From contig CAJNDS010002143.1 in assembly GCA_905221605.1 (NCBI GenBank), forward strand, positions 1-64,000: a DNA stretch of 64,000 nucleotides, written 5' to 3'. Below, in pieces: positions 42,750 to 54,476 of this stretch (position 1 is its first letter; the number at the start of each line of letters is the position of its first letter). This DNA is from Symbiodinium natans (lineage: Eukaryota > Sar > Dinophyceae > Suessiales > Symbiodiniaceae). The translations under genes and the position numbers were made by a program. Under the pieces are notes generated by a model that saw only the letters and a program-made list of their open reading frames with translations, was not told where the DNA came from and did not search any database.

Positions 42750-42976
42750 TGGCATCAAGTGAGGAGCAGAGCACACAAATTCAGGGGGCGGCCTCAGGCC
42801 ACGAAGTTGTTTCCGAAGGAACATCGGATTTACTACCTGGCATTCAATTCGTTCATGCTTCGGCAAGGCAGGCTTGTAGGGCGAATGCCCTCTGTGATTG
42901 AGCGGTTTGCTCAGTCGTCACTTCTCGTAGAGCCTCCTCCCACAAAGGACCTCAAAGGACTTGTCATGCAACTCTG
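42750..42976 (+). CDS. Exon with GTAACT donor, product unknown
   Basis: Plus block ATKLFPKEHRIYYLAFNSFM, then GRMPSVIERFAQSSLLVEPP, stopping at CTCTG|GTAACTGAG. It has the same orientation as the 41.45 kb exon and could be a later exon of that gene. Confidence 0.4.
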
Positions 42977-43046
42977 GTAACTGAGCTTTGCACCTGGCGG
43001 TTACACATCTGAACCACATGCCCTTGCCGGCACCACAGGTTTCCGG

Positions 43047-46018
43047 TCAGCCCGTGCGGTTCATGGCCGAGCGGCGGTCTGCTGGCGTAACTTTTGCTCC
43101 GGCACGACTCAAACAGCGGATCACGTCCAGACGTCCCTCGCTTGCCGCCCAGAGGTATGCTGTCCAACCATGCTGATCCTGCTCGTCAGCAAGCACCCAC
43201 TCGCATGACAATGGCTGTGTGACTGTGTGACGCTCTAAACTATCTGGAGAAGACAACTCGGCACAACGTCCTTGACTTCCATGTTTGCCCGAGCTCCAAG
43301 AAGCAACTGCACTTCGGTTGTGGTGCCGCAAGTAGCTGTCAGCATAAGAGGCGTCAAGCCATCCGCAGAGCTGTGGTTTGGGTCAGCTCCTAGGCGACCG
43401 CGCATCCCGGTGTTGAAACATTAGCTGTTGGGAACTGAAAGAACTGACTGGCGTTTGGAAACACTCAGCCATGGCCATCAATGACCGACTTACCCCCATC
43501 TCCAGGGTCATCGTTGCTCCATCCCCCGCACTCTCATCTACTTTCAGGAACTTGGGCAGATTCGGCTACCCCTCCTAAGGTTTTGGACTCGGTTATGTCG
43601 GGCCCCTTGGTTTCGGCCCGACCCCAGACAAACTTCCTTCTGACCCCTTCTGCTCATCATCCTGGATCCACGAAAAGCAAGCTTCAACTCTAGGCTACAT
43701 TCTAGATTGAGCGGGTGGCCAGTTTGTGCCCAAGACTCCTCGCGAAAAATCCGAAAAAGTGCTCTGGTTGTGATTCGGTTCGGGCGGAGAGTTTGTTTGT
43801 GCATTTTGTTACCATTCCTGGGAGTGCACCTGGAAAGCCACAATTCTAATGCCATAGACCATAGATGTCAAATCTTGAGATACTTTTGACAGGAAATCAT
43901 CCGTTCCGCCTTTGTAAAAGTGGGAAGTCATCCATATCCGATGGGCTGGAACGGTCCATGTCGTCTATGTTATCCTGAAATACCATTCCGTTTATTGAAG
44001 ATAGCACAACATGACAAGTACGGTTCCCTCAATAGTTTTGCAGGATGCTGTCTGTTTCCGGCTTTCCTTCACAAGGAAAAGCTTGCAAACACCTGATAGG
44101 ACGACGCCATGTGACGCAAACTTGGACGGCTCTAAACCAAACATGTATGTTATATATATATATATATGTATATATTTTTCTTTGCACATACAGAGACATA
44201 TACAGAGAGTTAGCTTCTTCTTCAAGCTTTTGCTGCGAGGGGTCCCGGGCCAGAGCTTACATCATGATTGTTGGGCTTGTGCTTCTCGTCGAAGTTTTGG
44301 AGGCATTGGTCGAGGCTGGGGGCATGAGGGATTGCCCGTGATTGCCCGGTATGGGGTAGGGTTCTTGCGAGTATCCCAAGAAGCACACCCAGTATTTGCA
44401 CTCGCCAATACCTTTGTACGGAACCACAATCACACTCACCAATAACAGCCATATGCACACAAACAGTTAACCCACCACCCCACATTGTTGATGTTCTGTG
44501 CCTTTCCACTATGGGCCCCTGTGGGCTCTTGAAGGCAGGACGTCTCAAGTAGCAAAAGCACCGTAACTGAAAGGAGGGCAGGGACGAAGCCGCCCGAAAA
44601 CTCCTGATTCCTGAAAGGAAAGCACAGTACAGTCACAAGTGCAGTGTAGTGCTTGCTGCATGTGGCCGCGAAATTGAATTGGATGGTTGCTCGCGCCCTG
44701 TGTTGCCCGGGCCTTGCGGATGCGCGCGGCGCGATGACACATGATGACACTCAACAAGTCGTGCACTGGCATCCGGTGATCAAACGTGTTCAAGCGCGTT
44801 GAGTCCGCGCGGCGTCTCTCCAAGAGCAGCTTGATGGTTCGCAGCCTGCAGTCCTCGACCTCCTGCTGCTGAAGCGGATCGTTGAGAATGCCAAGCCGTC
44901 CCGAGAGCGTGTGCATGAGTGCTGAGACTCCGTTGTCGTCCTCCATGTTCACCGAGGCTTTGGCATCCAGCAGCATTTGCATAACTCCAATAAAACTCTG
45001 GGGCTTGGAGGGTGGATATACCGCCGAGCAGGCGGCCCACATCAGGGCAGTCATGCCCATATCATCCTGCAGATCCAGGTGAGATGTCAAACTTGTCAAC
45101 AGCTCTTCCACATCAGAGATCACGCCGGCCATTGCTGCTTGCATCAAAGGGGTTCGTTCAAGCACCTTGTTGGCAGAGAACCGGCTTCCGTTGCGCAGGT
45201 TCCGCAGGCTGTGGCTCGAAAGAGACTGCATGTGTGTCCATCTTGACCGAGAGTTTCTGGCCTCCATAGCCTCCATGGCCTCCATGTGCATGGAACTTGC
45301 CGTGCTTGGGGTCTTCCCATATTTCGTGTGTTCCGTGCGTTCCGCGCGAGCAGACTGGGAGAGCTGGCCTTCAGTACCTGGGCTCACAAACTCATTCTGT
45401 GCAACCTGATGGCTACTGCCGACAATGCCTGCAGACGATGTCAAGAACATTGAGCAAAATGAGCAAAGAATGAGCCAAGGTTCGTGTCGAAGCGGGGAGT
45501 GAAGTGGGGGAGGGGTATGACTTGAAGGAGGCAGGCTTGTCGGCATTGTCCGCATTCTGCCACGGAAGGGCATACTGGCCATGTTCTTGGTTTCCGGGAC
45601 CTTGGGATCGCAGTTCTGGCTGCAACGCAGTGCTGTGGACTTGCGCAGCAGCTGCTCTCATCAGTGTAGGAGCTGAAGACTCCACGAGATTCATGGGAAT
45701 CATGGGAGTGATGGGAATGTTCCAAGTCTCACAATACTCAGGATGGTCAAGAGGTGGCTGCCATTCCTCATCCGGTCCAGGCAGCACTTGCTGAACAGGC
45801 TGCATAGGCTTCGTCATGGCAAATGGCTTGCTCTGCCCGTCTGATAGGCATGGTGGACATGTGCTGGTCGTGCTGCTTGTACCAGGTGCAGAAATTGCAT
45901 TTCGACGGGCATTCGGGAAGCGAAATCCTGTCCCGCGTGTCGTGCACCGCGTGGCCTCTACCGCTGCCCGTGCGACCAGAGCATTGTCGTCCTCACATGG
46001 CTTGCCCAACAGTAGCAT
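43047..46018 (-). CDS. Ankyrin-repeat protein gene, multi-exon
   Basis: Starts at ATG 46018 (MLLLGKPCEDDNALVARAA). First block 46018-45510: Pro/Ser-rich, probably disordered. Second block about 45410-44750: a basic lead, then ankyrin repeats RTPLMQAAMAGVISDVEELL, MTALMWAACSAVYP...QMLLDAKASVNMED and VSALMHTLSGR...TIKLLLERRRAD. Third block about 43395-43245: GADPNHSSADGLTPLML, then TEVQLLLGARANMEVKD. Fourth block about 43190-43047: DQHGWTAYLWAASEGRLDVI, then LSRAGAKVTPAD. TPLMxAA and GADPN are ankyrin consensus. Ankyrin stacks bind other proteins, so a scaffold role is likely. An upstream minus block (46220-46080, LLLEQVADALLCCPYLLVAA) ending at GTGAGATG may be a first exon. At least five repeats are visible. 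Confidence 0.75.
44148..44176. repeat. (TA)n microsatellite
   Basis: TATATATATATATATGTATATAT inside a probable intron of the ankyrin gene. Confidence 0.85.
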
Positions 46019-46753
46019 CCTCGATGATCTGACAAGGTCTGGAGAGCAAAAATGGCTTGCAGTCAGAGATGCATCTCACCAAAACTCCGTGAGCGTCCCA
46101 AGGCCCCGCAGCAACCAGCAGATAGGGGCAGCACAACAAGGCATCCGCAACTTGTTCCAGCAACAAGCTGGCCTTGGAGCTGTTCTTAGCAAGTGGGCCC
46201 GCATGCGGGCCACAGGTCACTCGAGGCCAATCGCGCGTTTGTCAACGAGTCAAGGTCTCCGACTTCAAGGTGCGGCCTCAAACACTTATCCAACCAAATG
46301 CAAGACCTATGCATTTACATAAGCAGCTTTTGTCATTCTAGTTTTCACGACAGATGCGCGCCGTGTTTCGCACATTCCTTCCGCCAGCACTCCAAAGCTT
46401 GCAAGACTCAACACACCAAAAAGAACGCCACAGGCCACAGGATACGCAAAACAGGATGCAGAAATATCGGAGAGCACGTCTCACCCCTGGAGCCCAATTA
46501 CACTTCTACAAGATGCTACAAAAGCATACTTATTGACAGGGTTGTATTTAAGAGAAACGCGCTTCAATGGAAATGAGGCCTGTGAGATTTCACTCCGGGC
46601 TCCAGCGCTTGCTCGTCTCCGGAGCTTTCGAAATGGACTCAACGGGTGCCTTCGCACAAACAGAAACAAGTCAAGGGCGTATAGTCTAATTGTGATTCAA
46701 CCTGCTGCGTTTCCGTTCGTAGATTCACACGAGCCCAGGACAGTTAGCAAATC

Positions 46754-47128
46754 TTATACGCTTGTAACACCTGCCTCACATTCGCCAAGCGGGCAGGGCT
46801 GCGGAAAACTAAAGCGTGCTTTCTTCAAGGAGGTGAGGGCGAGAGCTTGGTCAATGGACTTGATTATACGTATTCGTTGCTGCGGTAGATACCCGCAGGT
46901 ACGTTGCGATCTGGCTACGAGAGCCGGTCGCCTTCCACATCGGAAACGCAGAACCACCCGGCATGGCTTCAGGCCTCGTCTGCGCTGAGCTCCGTTGCGT
47001 ATGGCTGAGGCATTGCCGAGAAATGTCGAGGCAGCTGCACCGCTACAGTCAGCGTTGTCGGTAGTCGAGCGCTCGACGGGACCTGACTGAGCCAACGCCC
47101 AAAATGGCCCAAATTCATTCACATTCAT
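46754..47128 (-). CDS. Weak open frame
   Basis: Minus frame with VERSTTDNADCSGAAAS, then SIDQALALTSLKKARFSF. The plus strand is equally open (46533-46988), so at most one is real. Confidence 0.2.
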   Translation of the reverse strand: MNVNEFGPFWALAQSGPVERSTTDNADCSGAAASTFLGNASAIRNGAQRRRGLKPCRVVLRFRCGRRPALVARSQRTCGYLPQQRIRIIKSIDQALALTSLKKARFSFPQPCPLGECEAGVTSV

Positions 47129-47315
47129 TCAAGCTCACTGTCGAATTCGTCGCTCCGGAAGCTACGGACGGAGCATCGCAGAGGCGGCTTTGAGCCGGAA
47201 TCGTCCGTCCACCCACCTGGACCTGAAAAAGCTAAAATCACCTGTGATTTGCCAAGAACTTATTGCACAGCACCACCAAGAACCTCTACGCAGCGACTTC
47301 AAGACTGCAAAAAGG
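47100..47315 (+). CDS. Possible exon or LINE linker remnant
   Basis: Plus block CRIRRSGSYGRSIAEAALS, then RPSTHLDLKKLKSPVICQEL, ending at AAAAAGG|GTGAGT. The segment THLDLKKLKSPVICQEL resembles the linker after the endonuclease of LINE elements (RFDxxKLKDPxxxxxF). The consensus donor favours a host exon. Confidence 0.35.
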
Positions 47316-47469
47316 GTGAGTCGTGCATCCCTTGCCTCTGTTTCAACTAGCAACGGATCATGTCGAGATAGACTGGATCGCACCAGCCTGGACAATTCTC
47401 GCGGCAGAGCAGCTGCGTTGACATTCCACCCTCTCGGAGACCTGGACCTTCCTTTGATACACTGATTTG

Positions 47470-48240
47470 CATTCGAACATGTGCAGTGTCAGTTTGCGCT
47501 CGTTTGCGGGGGGATACGTGCTTGGTTTGCGCATTCATGCGCTCGTTTTGCGGGCTGTGTTGTGCCGCTATCGGCAAAATATGCCGGTGTGCCGTGTTAC
47601 GCGACTAGTTGCGTTTCGCGCACAAATTAGTGTATCAAAGGACGGACGGTCCGGGGATTCCACGCATCAAAACTCTGAGTGTCCTGCTGACAATCAGATT
47701 CACCTTTTGCCATGCTCAGTCATGTTATGCCACTCTTCCAGACTCTTCTGCCAAGGGTCGCACTGAACAGTTGCACCGTCATAATGGCTTGTTGAGGCGC
47801 CTGTGTCCATGACAGCCTTGCCCCTGGAATCACCTTCGTGCTAACTTCAAGTGCAAAGTCGTGCGAAGGACAGCATCACTTTGCCCAAGCCCCATGCTTC
47901 GCGAACAAAGGCGGCATGCTCCGCGAAAACGGCCTGTGGCCCAAGGCACCACAGAGTCACATGTCGAGGCTGGAATGCAATCTGCAAGGCCATGAGTCAC
48001 GAAGGCTGCGCTCTGATCAAATCAAGATTTGCAGCATCGACATCACAATATGCCATGAACACAACATGTCGCAACAGGCAACAGGAACCCTGAATTTACT
48101 CGGCAAGTCAGCAGGTCGACATGCTATAGCATGCTTGGCTACAGCTATATTGTGGCAGCTACATGCCTCCTGCGAGTCGAGGTGCTCACGGAACTGCTTT
48201 AGCCTTGGGCGTCATGCTGCCACAGGCATGGCCGCAAAGA
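47470..48240. other. No gene supported
   Basis: A GTTTGCGC / CGTTTTGCG-rich patch lies at 47495-47635. Frames at 47838-48266 are open on the plus strand but lack supporting features. Confidence 0.4.
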
Positions 48241-48281
48241 TATGCCATAACTGTGTACAGCTATAGCACAGTTAAGGCATA
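48241..48281. repeat. Hairpin, 15-bp stem, 11-nt loop
   Basis: TATGCCATAACTGTG and CACAGTTAAGGCATA pair with one mismatch around the loop TACAGCTATAG. The same GCTATA motif occurs just upstream at 48120-48150. Confidence 0.85.
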
Positions 48282-48977
48282 GGTTTACATGTCGCGTCTT
48301 TGTGGTGTCTTTGCCCTGTACTCCGCACTCAGCTTCAGCTCTTCTCGCCGGAGCGGCTCCCACTCCTTGCCCATCGCGAATCTATCCACTGACACCATTC
48401 GACACACTGTTCACTTACTGTTCACTTTCTCCATTGTCACAGTCCTTATCTCTCACATTGTCTCAGTTGTTCGTGTCTCCTCCCAAACCTCTTCCAGCGT
48501 CGGTGGCATTGAGGGCTGCGTCTTGTCTGGACCCATATCCTGGCCGCGGCACAAGCGCAATCGACTGCATGTACTTGCCACATCGTGAACAAATCTTCAG
48601 CATTGTGCAAGATTGTTCAAGAGTTCTGCCTGGTCATGGCTCCTCAGTCGAGATCTGTCCCTGTGCTCCGGTAGCTCCTTGACACCTGCCATTCTCGAAG
48701 CAGTGAGTAGAGAGCTCCTCAAGGGGTGCACCCACATGCAACCCACGTGCCTGTGTAGATTCTTGGTTCCTTGGAGTGGTGTTTGATCTTAACTCGACAA
48801 CATCTCTGACAAAGCTGAAAGCGACGTCTAAGCGAGCAACTCAGATGCTGCAGAAATCCTACCAAGCAACGTAGTCGGTACCATAGAGCGGAGCGAAGGC
48901 TTCTGGTCGTTCGCGGTCGAACAACGCGAATGCCTCAGCCCAGGTTCCGGAAGCTCCAAGTGATGCTCAGCACGCAG

Positions 48978-49253
48978 TCACCGCAGCCAATTCAGCTGCC
49001 GGCAGTTCGGCGCTTTTCGATGGCCTGTGGCACACAATAGCACACACGATTGCCCGCTGCCATTTTCCGGCATTAGGACAAAATAAACCCCTGCCTTGTT
49101 TACTGGTCCAGGATGCCTCACTGCGCCAATTTTGCCTGAACACTCCATCATTTGTCCCTGCGTTGGGTTGTTAGAACCCCTGAGTCGAGCACTGTTCATC
49201 TGCACCCGATCCTTCCGCCGGTAATTCTCAGTACATGTCAGTACCGAGTTCAT
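48978..49253 (-). CDS. Exon, product unknown; faint CAP-Gly resemblance
   Basis: Minus frame MNSVLTCTENYRRKDRVQMN, GSNNPTQGQMMECSGKIG, AVRHPGPVNKAGVYFVLMPE, then NGSGQSCVLLCATGHRK. The string GKIGAVRHPGPV...AG has the spacing of CAP-Gly domains (GxVRxxGPV), but the GKNDG signature is absent. Good composition over 91 codons supports coding. Confidence 0.45.
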   Translation of the reverse strand: MNSVLTCTENYRRKDRVQMNSARLRGSNNPTQGQMMECSGKIGAVRHPGPVNKAGVYFVLMPENGSGQSCVLLCATGHRKAPNCRQLNWLR

Positions 49254-49386
49254 ATCGTGTCAATCGTGCATCGTGCCTTCAGCATCTCCTGCTTTGAGTC
49301 AAAAGCCCTCTGACGGATATCTGCCAAACCTGGAGCACGCGCACGACTATTATTAACTCTCAATACAGCATCACACGGGCGTAGGC

Positions 49387-49779
49387 TTGCACTGGATGCG
49401 CCGGCTGAGTATGTTCTGGGGGGCAGCGCTGGTGCTGCTCTGCCACCTATTGACAGCTGCAGGCACCAGCATCTTCCTGCAGGAGACGGCGCAGCTAACA
49501 TTGGACTGCGCAAGAAGTGTCGTCATTTTGCTGTTACCGGCAGGCAGACCCTATCTTGTGCAGGAGGCCGTTTCGGCAGGCGACGTCACCACGGAGTACC
49601 ACGGGCCGACTGGCAAGCGGATGACTTCAGACATACTTCCCCACGACTGCTCACTGCACTGCGCATTCACGAGCTCGGGAGCCCTAAGCTCGCAGCTCTC
49701 CAGAGCTGGCCAGTTTCACAGCCACCCGTCGGTCGCCACTGGGCCTCACAATTTTGCTATATTATGCTCAACCGCATAG
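49387..49779 (+). CDS. Open frame with signal-peptide-like start
   Basis: ATG then MRRLSMFWGAALVLLCHLLT, a basic-hydrophobic start, followed by SIFLQETAQLTLDCARSVV and VQEAVSAGDVTTEYHG. It would enter the secretory pathway if real. A minus frame (49513-49250, with LADIRQRAFDSKQEMLKA) competes. Confidence 0.35.
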   Translation: MHWMRRLSMFWGAALVLLCHLLTAAGTSIFLQETAQLTLDCARSVVILLLPAGRPYLVQEAVSAGDVTTEYHGPTGKRMTSDILPHDCSLHCAFTSSGALSSQLSRAGQFHSHPSVATGPHNFAILCSTA

Positions 49780-51080
49780 AAACTCCTCATCTGCTTCCTG
49801 CTGCTCATGCTTTTTGCGCCAGCATGCACCAGCATCAGAGTAAAAGCATGTACTAGCATCCGGACCAGACTTTGCACGGGACACAGCCACCGTTGCTAGC
49901 ATCTCTTGGCATTGACTTGCCATGTAGAGTTAAAAAACACACCCAAATCCCGGAACTCACGCCCCTCATTTGCTTAGTCAAAGACGAAGCCCTGAGAGAT
50001 TTTCCCAAAAATCCGGATAACAAAATCGGGCAGCAGTCGCTCCTTCTACAAGATGCCCGCACTCAAAGAAGCTCCCCCAGTCAAGACATATCAAGACAGC
50101 AGCTTCGGGAACCCGAGGCGGGGGAGGGGAAGAAAGGGAAGAAGGAAGAATGTATTGCCACGTGTGGCCCATGCGTCCGACTTTTGATCCTGCACTCGAG
50201 GACGGAGCAGGAATGCCATCGTCATGTTCGCACCACGGAGGGTCTCCTGTTGAGAGAATGAGGGTCTCATGGATGCCAGAATACATCAAAGATGCCTGGG
50301 AGGTACCATAGTTTGAACCTAGCGGTTAGGAACTTCCTGTGACGATGCTCTGGGGCACGTTGGGTTGAAGCCTTTATTATTCTACAGGAAGAGTATAGGG
50401 ATGTAGCATTGCTGCCAAGCATGGGCAAGGGCCCTGCTAACTCATGGCCCCGACCCGCCATCTGGTAACCCTTCATGGATTGACCCCCGATGAAGTTCCG
50501 AAAGCCGCTGTGGGACCCGCTATTTTCCACTGGACCACGACTGGACCGCGTCTGAGAACTACCGCCAACTGCCAAGCTCCGGACCAAACCCCTCATGCCC
50601 CCTCTCTGGACCCCTTCTCTGGCCCTAGGCTTGACTCGGCTTGGCCGTAGCACAGCACTCTGCAGATGCAGAGAGCGCTCCAGGGGAGCCCCGAGCATCC
50701 GCAGCGCCGCGAGCGGCCAGCGCTCCTCCACCTTTCAACGGCTCGGTGCAACGCAGGTACTTTCACAATGCAAGTACAACGCAAGTACAACCCAAGTACA
50801 ACGTATAAGTACTTCCAACGTGAAAAAACATACGGACAGGAAAACATCTCATCAAACATGAGAATATCGGGGGCGTTGGCCCGGGACTCGGAGAATTTGT
50901 CCGTGCTGTAGCGATAGGCAATCTCGTCTACATGTCTCTCTACTTTCTACATTTAGACACTACATCTCTCTGAATCCTCCTGCACATATCTACGGGGTCT
51001 TGAGCTTCGGGCAGCATGCCCCGCCATGAGCTCGGCTGCCTGCACACCACAAGCTGAATGTGTCTGGCAGCATGGACGCA
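49780..51080. other. No firm gene; short minisatellite at 50767-50816
   Basis: A plus frame at 49872-50261 (LTPLICLVKDEALRDFPKN) and a minus frame at 50731-50267 are weak. GCAAGTACAAC is repeated three to four times at 50767-50816 with an 11-bp period. Confidence 0.4.
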
Positions 51081-51160
51081 ACGATAGTTGGAATCACAGG
51101 CAGCGCGCATCTGGCAGCCGACAGAAGACCTCGGGCGTCATCCTCTTGGCCTGCCAAGGT

Positions 51161-51560
51161 TCAGTGCACAACCAGAGGCGACAGAAAGTTAGCGAACGAT
51201 GGAACATCCAGAATGCTCCACAACTCCCAGCCGACCTTGACCAATCTCTCAATTGCACTGTTGTCCGGAGCCAGCAATGTGACGTGTCTGCCATGAGCGC
51301 CTGCGCCCGGCAGGACGTAAAGATGCTTGGCCACGTGTCTTCCGACGGTAGTGGCTCCTCCTGCAAGGCGCTGGCGAAGTTCGTAGCAACGGGTGCCCGG
51401 CCTCAATGAAGGTGCTGGCAAACTGCAAAGACGAAGCCAACCAAAAGAGACCGATCAATTCAAAGGCCTTGCGTGCGTGATGATAGCCAGCGCATATGAG
51501 AGCTCGGCGTCCTGGCAAGGAGCTCATGGCTGGCCGCTCTTGACGCAGATGTGCTTTCAA
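51161..51560 (-). CDS. Two exons, product unknown
   Basis: Block 51560-51430: MSSLPGRRALICAGYHHARK, then AFELIGLFWLASSLQF. Block about 51418-51161 after TTTGCCAG: RCYELRQRLAGGATTVGRHV, YVLPGAGAHGRHVTLLAPDN, SAIERLVKVGWELWSILDV. Both have strong coding composition, the second exceptionally so. The frames differ, consistent with a short intron at about 51420. The GAGAHGRHVTLL stretch looks like a beta-turn-beta core but I cannot name the family. Confidence 0.55.
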
Positions 51561-52089
51561 GGGCGCGGTTTGCGAGTTCTGCCGACTAACGGGTAACGGC
51601 GGGCCTGACCAAGTTGGTCCAGAAGGCTACGTTCGGCAGCTCGGCTCATGGAACCCAATCAGCCCATTTTTCAGATTCTTTCAGCATAGGTTGAGCAGAT
51701 GCGGATACCATGCGGGGTCATACAAAAGCTCTCTACCTGCCATGGTTTTCTCTAACATGGTTGTCCCTAAAACGCCCCAACACACATCGCTAAGAACATG
51801 GCAGTCAGTCAAATGATGGGTTACTGGAATATGCCATGCAATGATGTCATGAACTTGCACCGAATTAATCGTGCACTGTTGTCGAACCCAGAATTGTGGT
51901 GCGGCAAAGATGCATCAAGACAAGGAGCACTGCCAAGCGGAGGTGACTGTTTGGCTCTTGCCCTATTTACCCAAAACAGGGTGGATGGTCTGCTTGAAGG
52001 ACATCATCGCCATTCGAGCCCTCAACCTAATCCACGAGCCAAGTGCTCTGATTCTAACTCTGTAACTAGATGTTGATACAGATATGGCT

Positions 52090-52132
52090 TACATATCAGC
52101 ATATATATATATATATATATACATACACATAT
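52090..52132. repeat. (TA)n / ACAT microsatellite
   Basis: ATATATATATATATATATACATACACATATAATATA. Confidence 0.9.
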
Positions 52133-52205
52133 AATATAGTGGCTTAGGCAGCCTGACTGCTTGGGCAGGACTGATTGGTTCAGCGGCTTAACGGTTTAAT
52201 GAAAT

Positions 52206-52418
52206 GTGGGCCACCTACAAAAGCTGAAACCTATGGTCACACGGACACCTAACCATCCCGCAGGTAGAGAGCTGATTACTTCACGGCTCGATCGTTTTCT
52301 GATTGATGAGCACCGTAGGCCTGAGAGGGGCATGGTGGCTTCGTTGATGAACTGTCCGGACAAACGTAAGGCAATTCTGTCCTGGGAGAATCTAGTTCGC
52401 ATTTACTTTAGTACTTGA
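52206..52418 (+). CDS. Possible exon, product unknown
   Basis: Plus frame AGRELITSRLDRFLIDEHRR, then PERGMVASLMNCPDKRKAIL, SWENLVRIYFST, stop. Well-balanced charged and hydrophobic residues suggest coding; a short degenerate repeat precedes it at 52140-52200. Confidence 0.35.
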   Translation: MGHLQKLKPMVTRTPNHPAGRELITSRLDRFLIDEHRRPERGMVASLMNCPDKRKAILSWENLVRIYFST

Positions 52419-52589
52419 TTGAGATGTTGAGCTGATCTGAATTCGGGCGCCAATCTATACATCACCAGATCCCATTAACATTATGCGTTTCCGTGTCAAT
52501 TAGGCTGGGGTTGTAATTGGGCCAAATCACATGCACACAGATCCATCTTGAACAGGGAAAAGTAGGCTCATGAGGCAAATGCATGTATG

Positions 52590-52619
52590 TGTGTACAATA
52601 TAGACACATACATGCGTAC

Positions 52620-52655
<36 letters not shown>

Positions 52656-52680
52656 CTGTGTGTATGTGATATTGATAGTA
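52590..52680. repeat. TATACATA / (TA)n microsatellite
   Basis: ACATATATATATATACATATATATATATATATATATCTGTGTGTATG. Confidence 0.95.
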
Positions 52681-52757
52681 GTATCAATATCAATACGTAT
52701 GCAGCATGCTGCATAATTCAAGGGCGATAGGAACCCGCTAGGCAATCGGTAAGACCT

Positions 52758-53404
52758 TATACAGGAACTCCAGGCACGTGCCAACCGTGATCAGCGTTTG
52801 CGCTATCTTGCTGCCGCTGGTCGCTTCTTGGCTGTCCGTGGCCGTTTGGCGCTAGAGCTGTACCTGAGCGACTTTGCGCTTTTGCCGCTTCATCTATGTT
52901 CTTCACACACTTGCGCTTGCCGGCCTATCTTCCAGCTGCGCAAGGAAACCGGAAGACCTCTCCTGCAGCTTGCAATCAACATAACATGTTTCTTGAGTGC
53001 AAGTGAGCAAGATGTCAACCAACCTGCATGGCCCTGAAACTGCACACCCACACCGAGCATGAGCCCTTGCATTCCTGCTGGCGAGCACGGATGGCGTTTG
53101 CCAAGTCGCCTTACGGTAGCTCTCGAAGTGAAAGGCTCTGTTCAGTCGTACTGCAGTACAACTTATGATACTCCGCAGCATTCAAGAGCGAGTTCCCGTG
53201 CTCCAGACCCGAGGACTGCAAGGGCATTTAGCAAAATCAGGCCATGGCTGGTGCTGCGCTCTGTTGCTGTTGTCCGCGTTGCCTCTGCAATCCGATGGCA
53301 TGAGCTCGGAAGAGATAGCTTCGACTGGATTCACACCACATGTAGGACAATCCTCCGCGGCTTCCTTGGCCGCTTTGCGCTGCCTCGCAGGAGACCAAAC
53401 TTGA
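52758..53404 (+). CDS. Plus-strand coding blocks, product unknown
   Basis: Block 52758-52890: QELQARANRDQRLRYLAAAG, then RFLAVRGRLALELYLSDFAL, a strong amphipathic helix pair. Block about 53165-53404: SIQERVPVLQTRGLQGHLAK, then CCALLLLSALPLQSDG and SSEEIASTGFTPHVGQSS. The second could be a separate gene start with a signal peptide. No family is recognised. Confidence 0.35.
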
Positions 53405-53570
53405 CACTTGACACTGCATCGAAAAAGTTCCGGAAATTCAAACTTGCAGTCGACCTCTTCTTTGCCTGGGCAGTACCCCGGCCCTCGGTGCGCGGGGCAA
53501 AGCTGAAGTCAACCTATATGCTCGCCTTGACGAGCACAAATCGCCTGTAGCTCGGACCTTCCAAGCCCTG

Positions 53571-54060
53571 TCAAATGTAACTGTGAGGCAGTATGCTTAT
53601 TCTCCGGCTCCGGTCTAGGCTTGCACTCCAAACCTTGTGCCAGTAAACGGGCTGTAGCCGAGGTCGAAGCAGATCTTTTGAGGCCCGGTAAGCCGACGAC
53701 CTCTGATCACGAAAGCGGGACAGCAGAAGCGGAAAGCAGAATGATCCCCTCAAGAGTTCTGTATCGAGTCCATGCCTCACCAGCTTCGATTGCTTCAAGG
53801 ACCTCGGAAAGTGGCCCGTCTCTTACCGAACAAGCCACTCAGCTGCTCCAAGACCGTTTGCATGCGCAGCCTCGTTTGAGACACACAGAAGCACATGCCG
53901 CTGAAGCACAGCTTTGAGAGAAACAGACTTGCACTGCAATTAAGGGAGCGGCTAGATCTTCGAATCGCCCCGCATCACCCTCGTTTGCAAGCCTCGGCAA
54001 CTCTTGGCAACTCTTTGCAACACTTTGCAAGGCAGTAGGCCAGAGCCCGATACAGGTTTC
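53571..54060 (-). CDS. Coding blocks, product unknown
   Basis: Minus block about 54060-53920: ALQSVAKSCQELPRLANEGD, then AGRFEDLAAPLIAVQ. Block about 53900-53850: TRLRMQTVLEQLSGLFG, meeting a GTAAGA donor-like site. Block about 53800-53710: VLEAIEAGEAWTRYRTLEG, then IILLSASAVPLS, stop. Frames shift across 20-30 nt gaps. Confidence 0.4.
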
Positions 54061-54476
54061 CAGTCATTTTTGCAACTCGAACAGATTTGTCCAAGGCACG
54101 CGCATTACATTGTCCACAATGTAGCCTATGTCCCCATTCCCCTCAACGTAGGCACCTTTGCGTAGAACTTAGGTGTGATCTTGTTGTCACCGGCCGCGGC
54201 GGCACATTCACAACAACAGCTTCCGAGCATGGTTCACGGGGTGTTTATGGACTCATGGCTATCCGAGGTGGCGCAGGGGTGTTTATGGGGTTATGGCCCT
54301 TACACAACCACCAAGTGTGGTGCAGCTAGAGGTGACGTACAGTACGCGCTCTGTATGAGGCCACAGCGGAGAACGTCACCTCTCTCCTCGCTGGAGCCGA
54401 CCTCTGATCAAACCCTTCGAGTGTCAAACTCCAAAGTTTCGCTCCAAGCATTCCTAAGCCGCACACGTACTCCCTC

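Noticed and set aside
47097-47115. Spliced-leader relic (AAAATGGC)
   Set aside because: Only eight bases agree with the dinoflagellate leader; too short to claim.
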